Below, piece after piece: positions 1 through 5,933 of a stretch of DNA of 7,459 bases. Position 1 is the stretch's first letter, and every line of letters starts with the position of its first letter. The DNA comes from an uncultured Selenomonadales bacterium (GTDB lineage Bacteria; Bacillota; Negativicutes; Selenomonadales; Selenomonadaceae): contig CALGGV010000019.1 of NCBI GenBank assembly GCA_937915725.1, positions 1 through 7,459 on the forward strand, written 5' to 3'. The notes under the pieces were generated by a model, which was given only the letters and a program-made list of their open reading frames with translations, was not told the origin of the DNA and did not search any database. The position numbers and the translations under genes were made by a program.

Positions 1-905
1 TCAATTCCTTCAAAACAAAAATTCACATTGCCGGGCAAACGCTTTTCTGCGTCGCCGTTCAAAATGCTGTAGGGAATTTTATTTAAACCTTCGATAACTT
101 TATTTCTGATTGTCAAAAGTTTTTTGGTATTTTCAGCCATATTCGAGCAGGACTCCTCAAGAGCCGCCGCCATTGACATAATCGCAGGAACATTTTCAGT
201 ACCGCCGCGCTTGCCGCGTTCTTGTGCGCCGCCCTCAATCAGATTTACAAGCGGGAAATTTTTTCTGCAGTACAAAACGCCGATACCTTTTGGACCGTGA
301 AATTTATGAGCAGAAATTGACAGCGCGTCGATATTTTGTTTTTGTACGTCAATCAAAATGTGTCCGGCGGCTTGTACCGCGTCTGTATGAAAAGGAATTT
401 TTTTTGCGCGGCAAAGTGCGCCAATTTCTTCAATCGGTTGAATCGTACCAATTTCATTGTTTGCAAACATAATCGTAACAAGGCAAGTATCGTGGCGAAT
501 TGCTTTTTCAACCTGCGCGACGGTTACAATTCCGTTTTCGTGAACGTCCAAAAGTTCAATTTCATAACCTTCACGTTGTAATTTTTCAAGCGTATGTAAA
601 ACCGCGTGATGTTCAAACGCCGTTGAAATTATGTGACGTTTATTTTTTTTGGCTCCGAATTTAGCCGCTGAAATTATCGCTTGATTGTCAGCCTCACTGC
701 CGCCTGAAGTAAAATAAATTTCGGCGGGCGCGGCGTTGATACACTTTGCAATTTTTTCACGGGCTGAAGTTATCGCCTCCTGCGCTTTTTGCCCAAATTC
801 ATACAAACTTGAAGGGTTGCCCCAAATATTTTCCATATGAAAAATCATTGCGTCCATTGCGTCGCGGCTCATTTGAGTGGTTGCCGCGTTATCTGCGTAA
901 ATCAT
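1..905 (-). CDS. Cysteine desulfurase, NifS/IscS type (3' end outside window)
   Basis: PLP-dependent class V aminotransferase-fold enzyme that takes sulfur from L-cysteine as a persulfide, giving alanine, and feeds Fe-S cluster or thio-cofactor assembly in the cytoplasm. The first 301 codons are present. Translation begins MIYADNAATT, the family's usual N-terminus. Seen: EHH at 98-100 (H99 is the expected PLP-stacking His), NNEIGT at 149-154, HTDAVQ at 173-178 (Asp and Gln that hold PLP), the PLP Schiff-base lysine K201 in SAHKFHGPKG, and RGGTENVP near residue 236. The catalytic cysteine, near residue 325 in relatives, falls outside the window, so activity cannot be confirmed. Start: ATG at 905 with AAGGGA five bases upstream. 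It is transcribed divergently from the Rrf2 regulator. NifS and IscS subtypes cannot be separated here; an IscU/NifU scaffold gene may follow beyond base 1. Confidence 0.95.
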   Translation of the reverse strand, partial: MIYADNAATTQMSRDAMDAMIFHMENIWGNPSSLYEFGQKAQEAITSAREKIAKCINAAPAEIYFTSGGSEADNQAIISAAKFGAKKNKRHIISTAFEHHAVLHTLEKLQREGYEIELLDVHENGIVTVAQVEKAIRHDTCLVTIMFANNEIGTIQPIEEIGALCRAKKIPFHTDAVQAAGHILIDVQKQNIDALSISAHKFHGPKGIGVLYCRKNFPLVNLIEGGAQERGKRGGTENVPAIMSMAAALEESCSNMAENTKKLLTIRNKVIEGLNKIPYSILNGDAEKRLPGNVNFCFEGI

Positions 906-926
906 TTTATCCCTTCTTTCGCCAAA

Positions 927-955
927 ATTATAATACCAATCAAATTGGTTTGCAA
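927..955 (-). promoter_or_regulatory. Promoter of the cysteine desulfurase gene
   Basis: On the minus strand TTGCAA (955-950) and a perfect TATAAT (932-927) are separated by 17 bases. Transcription would begin near 920, giving a leader of about 15 bases that holds the Shine-Dalgarno sequence. The spacer contains the palindrome described at 935-949. The elements are seen directly; activity is inferred. Confidence 0.7.
935..949. promoter_or_regulatory. Palindromic operator candidate between nifS-like gene and rrf2
   Basis: A perfect inverted repeat, ACCAAT-CAA-ATTGGT, fills most of the spacer between -35 and -10 of the desulfurase promoter. A protein bound here would block RNA polymerase. It ends 15 bases upstream of the -35 of the divergent rrf2 promoter, so one site could act on both genes. 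The Rrf2 protein encoded alongside is the obvious candidate ligand, because regulators of this family commonly bind short dyads and control themselves and neighbouring Fe-S or cysteine genes. I could not match it to a specific published IscR or CymR consensus. Confidence 0.5.
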
Positions 956-963
956 TATTTTTC

Positions 964-991
964 TTGATAGTTTAAAAATTTTGGCTATAAT
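964..991 (+). promoter_or_regulatory. Promoter of the rrf2 regulator gene
   Basis: TTGATA (964-969) and a perfect TATAAT (986-991) are separated by 16 bases. Transcription would start near 998, only about 11 bases before the ATG, so the Shine-Dalgarno sequence would lie at the very 5' end of the mRNA. The desulfurase promoter opposite also predicts a short leader. Confidence 0.65.
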
Positions 992-1008
992 AAATTTGGG
1001 TGATAAAA

Positions 1009-1428
1009 ATGATTTTTACAAAAGGGCGTTATGCCTTGCGTGTAATGTTGGATTTGGCGGAACAAGATTCTGAAAAATTTATACCGCTTGAAGAAATTGC
1101 AGAGCGGCAGGGAATTTCAAAGCCGTATTTAGAAATAATTTTGAAAGTGCTGGTAAAGCGCGGATTTTTAAAGGGACTACGCGGCAAAGGCGGCGGCTAC
1201 AAATTGACGCGGCAACCTTCAGAATATATTGTCGGCGAAATTTTGGAATTGACAGAAGGGACTTTAGCAATCGTTCCTTGTTTGAAAGATGAAGTTAATC
1301 CCTGCGAAAGAAAATCGCAATGCTTAACCTTGCCAATGTGGGAACGTTTTAACAAATTGACTTACGATTTTTTCTACGGGATAACTTTGCAAGATATTTT
1401 GGACGAAAAATTAAGGGCTAAGAAATAA
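1009..1428 (+). CDS. Rrf2-family transcriptional regulator, IscR-like
   Basis: Cytoplasmic DNA-binding regulator of 139 residues, usual for the family. The N-terminus MIFTKGRYALRVMLDLA is a classic Rrf2 start. A winged helix-turn-helix spans about residues 1-70, with the recognition region around ISKPYLEIILKVL (36-48) and a glycine-rich wing RGKGGGYKL (58-66). Three cysteines, C91, C99 and C105 (spacing C-x7-C-x5-C), match the IscR [2Fe-2S] ligand region, which suggests Fe-S sensing. The residue three after the last cysteine, the usual fourth ligand His of IscR, is leucine (L108). A GTG at 1000 would add three residues, but it overlaps GGGTGAT, the likely Shine-Dalgarno sequence for ATG 1009, so I chose the ATG. 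It diverges from a cysteine desulfurase, which supports a role in Fe-S or cysteine homeostasis. A CymR-like cysteine regulator is the alternative. Confidence 0.92.
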   Translation: MIFTKGRYALRVMLDLAEQDSEKFIPLEEIAERQGISKPYLEIILKVLVKRGFLKGLRGKGGGYKLTRQPSEYIVGEILELTEGTLAIVPCLKDEVNPCERKSQCLTLPMWERFNKLTYDFFYGITLQDILDEKLRAKK

Positions 1429-1455
1429 GGAATTCTCCCTAATCCTTAGCCCTTA
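1406..1455 (-). terminator. Intrinsic terminator of the FHA-PP2C-kinase-rsgA operon
   Basis: A perfect 11-bp inverted repeat (TAAGGGCTAAG at 1412-1422, CTTAGCCCTTA at 1445-1455) has a 22-base loop. On the minus strand the stem is followed by one A and then TTTTT (complement of 1410-1406), the arrangement of a rho-independent terminator just after the rsgA stop. Its distal arm and U-tract lie inside the last codons of the convergent rrf2 gene. On the plus strand no T-run follows, so termination of rrf2 by this hairpin is less clear. The loop is long, which lowers confidence. Confidence 0.6.
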
Positions 1456-1476
1456 GACCTTAGCCCCTAGCCCCTA
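1438..1476. repeat. Degenerate heptanucleotide tandem repeat
   Basis: Successive 7-base units CCTAATC, CTTAGCC, CTTAGAC, CTTAGCC, CCTAGCC and a partial CCTA run in phase from 1438 to 1476. The repeat crosses the end of rsgA, so the last residues of that protein (GARG) and its stop codon are encoded by repeat units. Part of the repeat forms one arm of the terminator hairpin at 1412-1455. The pattern resembles short-sequence repeats that spread at intergenic ends, but I cannot show other copies from this window. Confidence 0.7.
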
Positions 1477-2329
1477 TTTCCTGCAACAGCGTCAAATAAT
1501 TTTCGTAACGCTCGCGCAGGATTTTTTTATTTTCAACGGCAGATTTAACGCCGCAATTTGGCTCATGGCTGTGACTGCAACCATTCAAAAATTTACATTC
1601 GCCGGAAAATTTTTCAAACTCCTTGAAACAGTACTTCAGATTTTCGGCAGTAATTCCCGCGTCAATTAAATCAACCGCGCTAAAACCGGGCGTATCAACC
1701 AAAAAACCTGTGCAAAAATTTATAAGTTCAGAAACGCGGGTAGTATGTTTGCCGCGTAAAATTTTTTCGCTAACTTCTCCAACTTTCAATTTCAAATTTG
1801 AGTCGATTTTATTAAGCAATGAAGATTTTCCAACGCCCGACGCGCCCGCAAAAACTGTAACGCCGCTTGAAATAATTTCTTTCAGTTCCTCAACGCCCGC
1901 ACCCGTAAAAGTCGAAGTTCTGATAACTTTGTACAAATTTTCGTATTCAGACAAAAAATTTTTATCTTCGATTAAATCAATTTTGTTTACGCAAATAATA
2001 ATTTCGGCAATTTTGGAATTTTCGGCGATTGAAATAAATCTGTCCAAAAGTAACGGGTGTAAAGCGGGTTGCGCGGCGGCGAAAGTTAAAATAATCCTGT
2101 CAACATTTGCAACAAGCGGGCGGCTTAATAAAGATTTACGCGGCAAAATTTTTTCAATAACGCCGGATTTATCTTTCAGTTTTGAAATTTCTACAAAGTC
2201 GCCGACACAAACTGCACTGCCAATTTTTTTATCACGTTGTAAAAGCCCGCGCAATTTGCAGGGAATTAATTCGGCGTCAACTTTCACAAAGAAAAAGCTG
2301 TTGTAAAATTTTATGACGCGCCCTGTCAT
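1460..2329 (-). CDS. rsgA: Ribosome small-subunit biogenesis GTPase RsgA (YjeQ/CpgA)
   Basis: Circularly permuted GTPase that binds the 30S subunit late in assembly and releases after GTP hydrolysis. It has 289 residues, normal for the family. Layout seen: N-terminal OB fold (about 1-70); permuted G domain with G4 NKID (115-118) first, then G1 GASGVGKSS (162-170), a G2-type threonine in GKHTT (193-197) and G3 DTPG (212-215); C-terminal zinc domain with C245-x5-C251-x-H253-x5-C259. The start ATG at 2329 overlaps the kinase stop codon as ATGA, so translation is probably coupled. The last residues come from a heptanucleotide repeat and are unlikely to be conserved. In other Firmicutes rsgA also follows the PASTA kinase, and CpgA is a known kinase substrate in Bacillus. 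It is the last gene of the operon and faces rrf2. Confidence 0.96.
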   Translation of the reverse strand: MTGRVIKFYNSFFFVKVDAELIPCKLRGLLQRDKKIGSAVCVGDFVEISKLKDKSGVIEKILPRKSLLSRPLVANVDRIILTFAAAQPALHPLLLDRFISIAENSKIAEIIICVNKIDLIEDKNFLSEYENLYKVIRTSTFTGAGVEELKEIISSGVTVFAGASGVGKSSLLNKIDSNLKLKVGEVSEKILRGKHTTRVSELINFCTGFLVDTPGFSAVDLIDAGITAENLKYCFKEFEKFSGECKFLNGCSHSHEPNCGVKSAVENKKILRERYENYLTLLQEIGARG

Positions 2330-4131
2330 TGGCTTTTTTCTCCGTCGTTTTCACGTGAAGGAATTTCTGCGCCAACTCTGCCATATTCGCCGGGGCTTTC
2401 ATATTCAACTTTTTCAGGAATTGCAACGATTAAATCTATATTTGTACCGGCGTCAACCGAAGAATCAGGCGCGGGGTCTTGGCTGATAATTGTACCTTCA
2501 GCTTGCAAACTTTCTTGATAAGTTACATTTCCAATACTTAAGCCGCTATTTTCAATATTGGATTTTGCATATTCCAAATTTACATTTTGAACATTTGGGA
2601 CGTAAATTTTTTTGACAGTTTGAACTACAGTTGGCTGAATAACCCTTTCAGGAATATTTTTAACAGCAACAGTTAAACCGCGTGAAACAACAAAATCAAT
2701 AGTTTGTCCACGATTAATTTTGGTTCCAACAGCGGGATCTTGTGAAAGAATTGTCCCCGGTTCTTGTTCAGAATCTTTTTCATAGATGGAGCCGACTTGC
2801 AAGCCGATTTTTTGAATACGTTCAGTGGCGGCAGATTTTGTCAATCCCACAATATCCGGCATATCGATAGTTTCGCCGCCCTTGCTAACGTAAATTGTAA
2901 TTCGTCTTTCAAGTTTTACATTTCGTCCGGCGTCCGGTTCTTGTTTCACAACTTCACCGGCTGGAACTTTTGAATCATACATTTCAACAACATTGACGCG
3001 CAGTTTTTCATCTTCGAGAATTTGCCGCGCCAATGACATTTGCTTGCCGACAACTGAAGGCAGTGCAATTTCTTCTGTTTGCCACGGCTTGCCAATAGCC
3101 ATAAAAATTCCTACACCGAATCCAAAAATAAGAAAAGTTATAAGTCCGGCAAAAAATAATTTAGATTGAATAAAAAATTTTCGTGTAGTTTTTTTATTGT
3201 CAGATTTATTGGCATTGTCAGCATTTTCAATAATATTTCTGCGTGGCGGCAAAGTTTCAGTTTTTACACGCGGTAAAATTTTTGTAGCGTCAGGGTCGTC
3301 CATCTGCGCGACGCTTAAATTTGCCTCAACGTTAGAAAGGGCTTGAATCATATCGAAACTTGACGGGCGTAAGTCGGGATTTTTATTCATTGCGCGTAAA
3401 ACAATAGCCTCAAGCATTGGCGGAATTTGTTGACGAAATTGACTGGGCGGTGTTGGGTCTTCCTCAATGTGTTTCATTGCAATGCTAACGGGATTTTCGC
3501 CGGTAAAGGGAAGTTTATTTGTCAACATTTCATACATAACAATTCCCAAAGAATAAACATCAGATTTCGGCGTAATAGCTCCGCCCTGCGCTTGTTCCGG
3601 CGAAAAATAATGTACCGAGCCGATAACATTTCCGCTGTAAGTCATAGTTGATTCAGTAATTGCGCGGGCAATTCCAAAATCCGCAATTTTTGCATTACCG
3701 TCCGGAGTCATTAAAATATTGTGCGGCTTAATATCACAGTGAACTAAATTATGTGCGTGTGCATGCGCCAAGCCGTTAGCAATATCTTTCGCAATTCTTG
3801 TGGCGGTTAAAATATCCATTTCTCCGCACTCTCGAATTTTATCTTTCAGCGAATTTCCCTGCACATATTCCATAACTATATAATGGTCAACGCCGTCAAT
3901 TCCAACATCATAAATGCTAACAATATTGGGATGAGACAGCCGCGCCGCCGCCTTTGCCTCGCTGTGAAATTTTTCTACAAATTCCACGTCTGAACGGTAC
4001 GCCTCATGAAGAATTTTTACTGCAACATATCTATCTAATAAATTATCGTGCGCGCTGTAAACTTCAGCCATTCCGCCGCTACCAATTTTTTCTAAAAGTT
4101 CATAACGCTCGCCTAAAATTCGCCCTATCAT
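2326..4131 (-). CDS. PASTA-domain Ser/Thr protein kinase (PrkC/PknB/Stk type)
   Basis: Membrane receptor kinase, 601 residues. The cytoplasmic Hanks-type domain spans about 10-270: glycine loop GSGGMAEV (17-24), ATP lysine K39, catalytic HCDIKPHN (131-138, base D133), DFG 151-153, activation loop with several Thr/Ser (160-176) and SPE 177-179. A disordered basic juxtamembrane stretch follows (about 280-318), then one transmembrane helix (about 321-345), then three extracellular PASTA domains (about 355-417, 421-485, 509-570), which in this family bind peptidoglycan fragments and lipid II. The usual HRD arginine is cysteine, making this a non-RD kinase. A linker of about 24 residues separates PASTA 2 and 3. 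I place the start at ATG 4131 because AGGAGG stands seven bases upstream and the homologous N-terminus begins here. An upstream ATG at 4170 overlaps the phosphatase stop as ATGA and would add 13 residues. Paired with the PP2C phosphatase upstream. Confidence 0.96.
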   Translation of the reverse strand: MIGRILGERYELLEKIGSGGMAEVYSAHDNLLDRYVAVKILHEAYRSDVEFVEKFHSEAKAAARLSHPNIVSIYDVGIDGVDHYIVMEYVQGNSLKDKIRECGEMDILTATRIAKDIANGLAHAHAHNLVHCDIKPHNILMTPDGNAKIADFGIARAITESTMTYSGNVIGSVHYFSPEQAQGGAITPKSDVYSLGIVMYEMLTNKLPFTGENPVSIAMKHIEEDPTPPSQFRQQIPPMLEAIVLRAMNKNPDLRPSSFDMIQALSNVEANLSVAQMDDPDATKILPRVKTETLPPRRNIIENADNANKSDNKKTTRKFFIQSKLFFAGLITFLIFGFGVGIFMAIGKPWQTEEIALPSVVGKQMSLARQILEDEKLRVNVVEMYDSKVPAGEVVKQEPDAGRNVKLERRITIYVSKGGETIDMPDIVGLTKSAATERIQKIGLQVGSIYEKDSEQEPGTILSQDPAVGTKINRGQTIDFVVSRGLTVAVKNIPERVIQPTVVQTVKKIYVPNVQNVNLEYAKSNIENSGLSIGNVTYQESLQAEGTIISQDPAPDSSVDAGTNIDLIVAIPEKVEYESPGEYGRVGAEIPSRENDGEKSQ

Positions 4132-4138
4132 AAAATTT

Positions 4139-4144
4139 CCTCCT
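4139..4144 (-). promoter_or_regulatory. Ribosome binding site that fixes the kinase start
   Basis: A perfect AGGAGG on the minus strand lies seven bases before ATG 4131. It lies downstream of the alternative ATG at 4170, inside what would be codons of the longer form, and favours the shorter protein. Confidence 0.75.
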
Positions 4145-4166
4145 TTCCTTTGTTTGTATGCAGCCT

Positions 4167-4874
4167 TCATAATTCATCAACTCCAACAACAATCACTGAA
4201 ACATTATCTGAGCCGCCGTTATTTAGCGCGGCTTGTACCAAATTTTCGGCGGGATTTTCACTTGTCAGCAAAATTTCGGCAATTTCTTTATCCTCAAGCA
4301 TATTTGTTAAGCCGTCCGTACAAAGTAAAAAAGTATCGCCTGCGTTTACTGTAAAACTTGCAGTATCCACCAAAATATTTTCAACGGCTCCAACTGCTTG
4401 AGTCAAAATATTTTTCATTGGGTGATTTCGTGCCTCTTCAGCTGTAATTTCGCCGTTTCTTACCAAATTTTCAACGTACGAATGATCTTGCGTTATTTGT
4501 TCAAGATTTTTGTTTTTGAGGCGATAAAGTCTGCTGTCGCCGACGTGTGCATAATAAGCGCGGCGATTGTAAATGTGCAAAATTGTTGCTGTTGTTCCCA
4601 TTCCACGATAATTTGAATTTTTAGCCGCCTCGCGCAGAATTGCCGCGTTAGATTTTAGAATTGCCTTTTTTAAAATATCTTCGCTCCACGGCTCGGGAAC
4701 TGCCGGTAAGAAATTTTTGACTGTATCGATTAACATTTGGCTTGCAATTTCGCCGGCGGCTTGCCCACCCATTCCATCTGCTACTATAAATGTTTCCGGT
4801 TCAATAAAAATCAGCGCATCTTCATTATTCTTTCTGACTTTTCCAACGTGCGTTGCTTGATACACTTTGGACAT
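4167..4874 (-). CDS. PP2C-family Ser/Thr protein phosphatase (PrpC/Stp1 type)
   Basis: Soluble metal-dependent phosphatase that reverses phosphorylation by the neighbouring kinase. It has 235 residues, typical of bacterial PrpC/Stp proteins. PP2C motifs in order: VRKNNEDA (13-20), VADGMGG (31-37, metal ligands D33 and G34), GTTA (93-96), AHVGDSRLY (109-117), DHS (130-132), CTDGL (185-189, metal ligand D187) and GGSDN (220-224, metal ligand D223). All expected metal-binding residues are present, so it should be active. No membrane segment is seen. The ATG at 4874 has AGGAG eight bases upstream. It lies 36 bases after the FHA gene and about 35 bases before the preferred kinase start, consistent with one transcript. 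Confidence 0.96.
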   Translation of the reverse strand: MSKVYQATHVGKVRKNNEDALIFIEPETFIVADGMGGQAAGEIASQMLIDTVKNFLPAVPEPWSEDILKKAILKSNAAILREAAKNSNYRGMGTTATILHIYNRRAYYAHVGDSRLYRLKNKNLEQITQDHSYVENLVRNGEITAEEARNHPMKNILTQAVGAVENILVDTASFTVNAGDTFLLCTDGLTNMLEDKEIAEILLTSENPAENLVQAALNNGGSDNVSVIVVGVDEL

Positions 4875-4910
4875 TTAAAAAGCTCCTTTCAATCATTCAT
4901 AAAAAATAAA

Positions 4911-5684
4911 TTACAAAACTTTATAAATTAAAACTGTATTGCCGATTAAAATTTTATCGCCGTGCCGCAATTCGCAACGGGTAATACTTTTTTTGTTTAC
5001 AAAAGTACCGTTCAAACTTCCGGCGTCGCGCAAAACGTGGCGATGGCGTTCATAAGAAATATAAGCGTGGATTCTTGACGCGCCCTCATCTTCCAAAACA
5101 AAATCATTCGTTTCTTTTCTGCCGAAATAAACTTGTTTTTCGCCGAGTATCACTTCAGAATTTTTTAAATCTGTAATAACTGCCAAATCGTGTTCAATCG
5201 TGCGGAAAGAAGTTTTCATTGACGCGGTTATTTTAGTTTTGTCTGCAATAATCGTAGCTTTACAAGTTGTATCGCCGTTTTCAAGTAAAGTTTGCGAAAG
5301 TACGTCATTTTCAAGGTCTATTGTATCTTCCTCAATTTTTGAATCCTCAACATATTGTGCTGAAATTAAAATTGCGTCGTCGGTTGTGGAATTTTTTTCA
5401 ATTTTTATATTTAAAATCCCGTCCATAAAACAATTTTCACGAATAACTTTGCGGGCGGCACTTTCATAAAGCGATTTAATGACACGCGCCGCGCTTAATC
5501 TGTGGCAGTCATCTTCAGAAAGAAAAATTGTATAATTATTTGGTACAATATACAAGCCGTCCACAGATTTTTTTTGCTTGACAATTTCGCGTTCAAGTGC
5601 TTTTATAAGGGCAGGCGGTTCTACTTCGCCGCGTTTTTGGAAGAGATTAGCTATTTGACTGCTTATCACGGTTGTTAATTTCAC
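4911..5684 (-). CDS. FHA-domain protein with FhaA-type (DUF3662) N-terminus
   Basis: Probable phosphothreonine reader of the kinase module, 257 residues, cytoplasmic with no membrane helix. Residues about 8-115 resemble the FhaA N-terminal domain (DUF3662), including PPALIKALEREI and LYIVPNNYTIFLS. The middle part (about 115-165) is acidic then variable. The C-terminal FHA domain (about 165-257) keeps the phosphopeptide-binding residues: GR (188-189), SRIH (203-206, S203), NGT (225-227) and HGDKILIG (241-248). In Actinobacteria FhaA sits in the PknA/PknB cell-division and wall operon and binds phosphorylated partners; the same job is inferred here. I chose GTG 5684 because GGGAGGT ends six bases before it; a TTG at 5699 in frame would place its start inside that site. 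First gene of the operon. Confidence 0.88.
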   Translation of the reverse strand: MKLTTVISSQIANLFQKRGEVEPPALIKALEREIVKQKKSVDGLYIVPNNYTIFLSEDDCHRLSAARVIKSLYESAARKVIRENCFMDGILNIKIEKNSTTDDAILISAQYVEDSKIEEDTIDLENDVLSQTLLENGDTTCKATIIADKTKITASMKTSFRTIEHDLAVITDLKNSEVILGEKQVYFGRKETNDFVLEDEGASRIHAYISYERHRHVLRDAGSLNGTFVNKKSITRCELRHGDKILIGNTVLIYKVL

Positions 5685-5690
5685 TGCTAC

Positions 5691-5697
5691 ACCTCCC
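5691..5697 (-). promoter_or_regulatory. Ribosome binding site that fixes the FHA gene start at GTG 5684
   Basis: GGGAGGT on the minus strand, six bases before GTG 5684. It supports a GTG start over the in-frame TTG at 5699, which has no comparable site. Confidence 0.7.
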
Positions 5698-5716
5698 AAA
5701 AAAATTTCTCGGCGTC

Positions 5717-5744
5717 ATTATAGCATAACTGTCAAAAACGTAAA
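5717..5744 (-). promoter_or_regulatory. Promoter of the FHA-PP2C-kinase-rsgA operon
   Basis: A perfect TATAAT (5722-5717) is preceded by TGC, forming an extended -10. TTTACG (5744-5739) lies 16 bases further upstream as a -35. The start point near 5710 gives a leader of about 25 bases before GTG 5684. No comparable promoter is obvious inside the operon, though weaker ones cannot be excluded. Confidence 0.7.
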
Positions 5745-5802
5745 ACAATTTTTGAAAAAAAACTGGAAATTTTTTTTAGATTTTGAAATTTTATTACTAA
5801 AT

Positions 5803-5834
5803 GTACTTTCTTTTTTCGGACGCAAAAAAAGTAC
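5803..5834. repeat. AT-rich imperfect inverted repeat between the operon and ald
   Basis: The 7-bp arms GTACTTT (5803-5809) and AAAGTAC (5828-5834) are extended by three further A-T pairs after one mismatch, with a short central loop. There is no T-run after it on the plus strand, so it is not a clear terminator. It could be an operator, a spacer hairpin or a copy of a dispersed intergenic repeat; nothing in the window decides this. Confidence 0.4.
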
Positions 5835-5861
5835 CGGGCATTGGGCGTAAAATTTTAACTA

Positions 5862-5881
5862 AAAATTACTCCTGTAATTTT
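5862..5881. repeat. Perfect inverted repeat upstream of ald, possible operator
   Basis: AAAATTAC (5862-5869), loop TCCT, GTAATTTT (5874-5881): eight perfect base pairs and a four-base loop. It lies 52 bases before the ald start, just upstream of the suggested -35, a reasonable place for an activator or repressor dyad. Its AT-richness makes chance occurrence more likely. Confidence 0.4.
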
Positions 5882-5884
5882 ATT

Positions 5885-5913
5885 TTTACAAAATATTTAA
5901 TCTTCAAAATAAA
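5885..5913 (+). promoter_or_regulatory. Weak promoter candidate for ald
   Basis: TTTACA (5885-5890) and AATAAA (5908-5913) with a 17-base spacer. The -10 matches only four of six positions. Transcription would begin near 5920, next to the ribosome site AAGGGAG (5917-5923). The region is strongly AT-rich and other starts are possible. Confidence 0.3.
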
Positions 5914-5933
5914 TTGAAGGGAGATTTTTTTAT

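Noticed and set aside
1623..2306. 227-codon plus-strand ORF
   Set aside because: Lies antisense within rsgA, whose GTPase and zinc motifs are complete; the long frame is a shadow of the GC-poor coding strand.
4132..4170. Longer kinase N-terminus from ATG 4170
   Set aside because: The ATGA overlap with the phosphatase stop is tempting, but the perfect AGGAGG before ATG 4131 and the family's N-terminus favour the shorter form.
5685..5699. TTG start for the FHA gene at 5699
   Set aside because: It would place the GGGAGGT ribosome site inside the coding sequence; GTG 5684 has that site at ideal spacing.
5802..5918. 38-codon ORF MYFLFSDAKKVPGIGR and on, between the operon promoter and ald
   Set aside because: No ribosome site upstream, overlaps the two inverted repeats and has an AT-driven composition.
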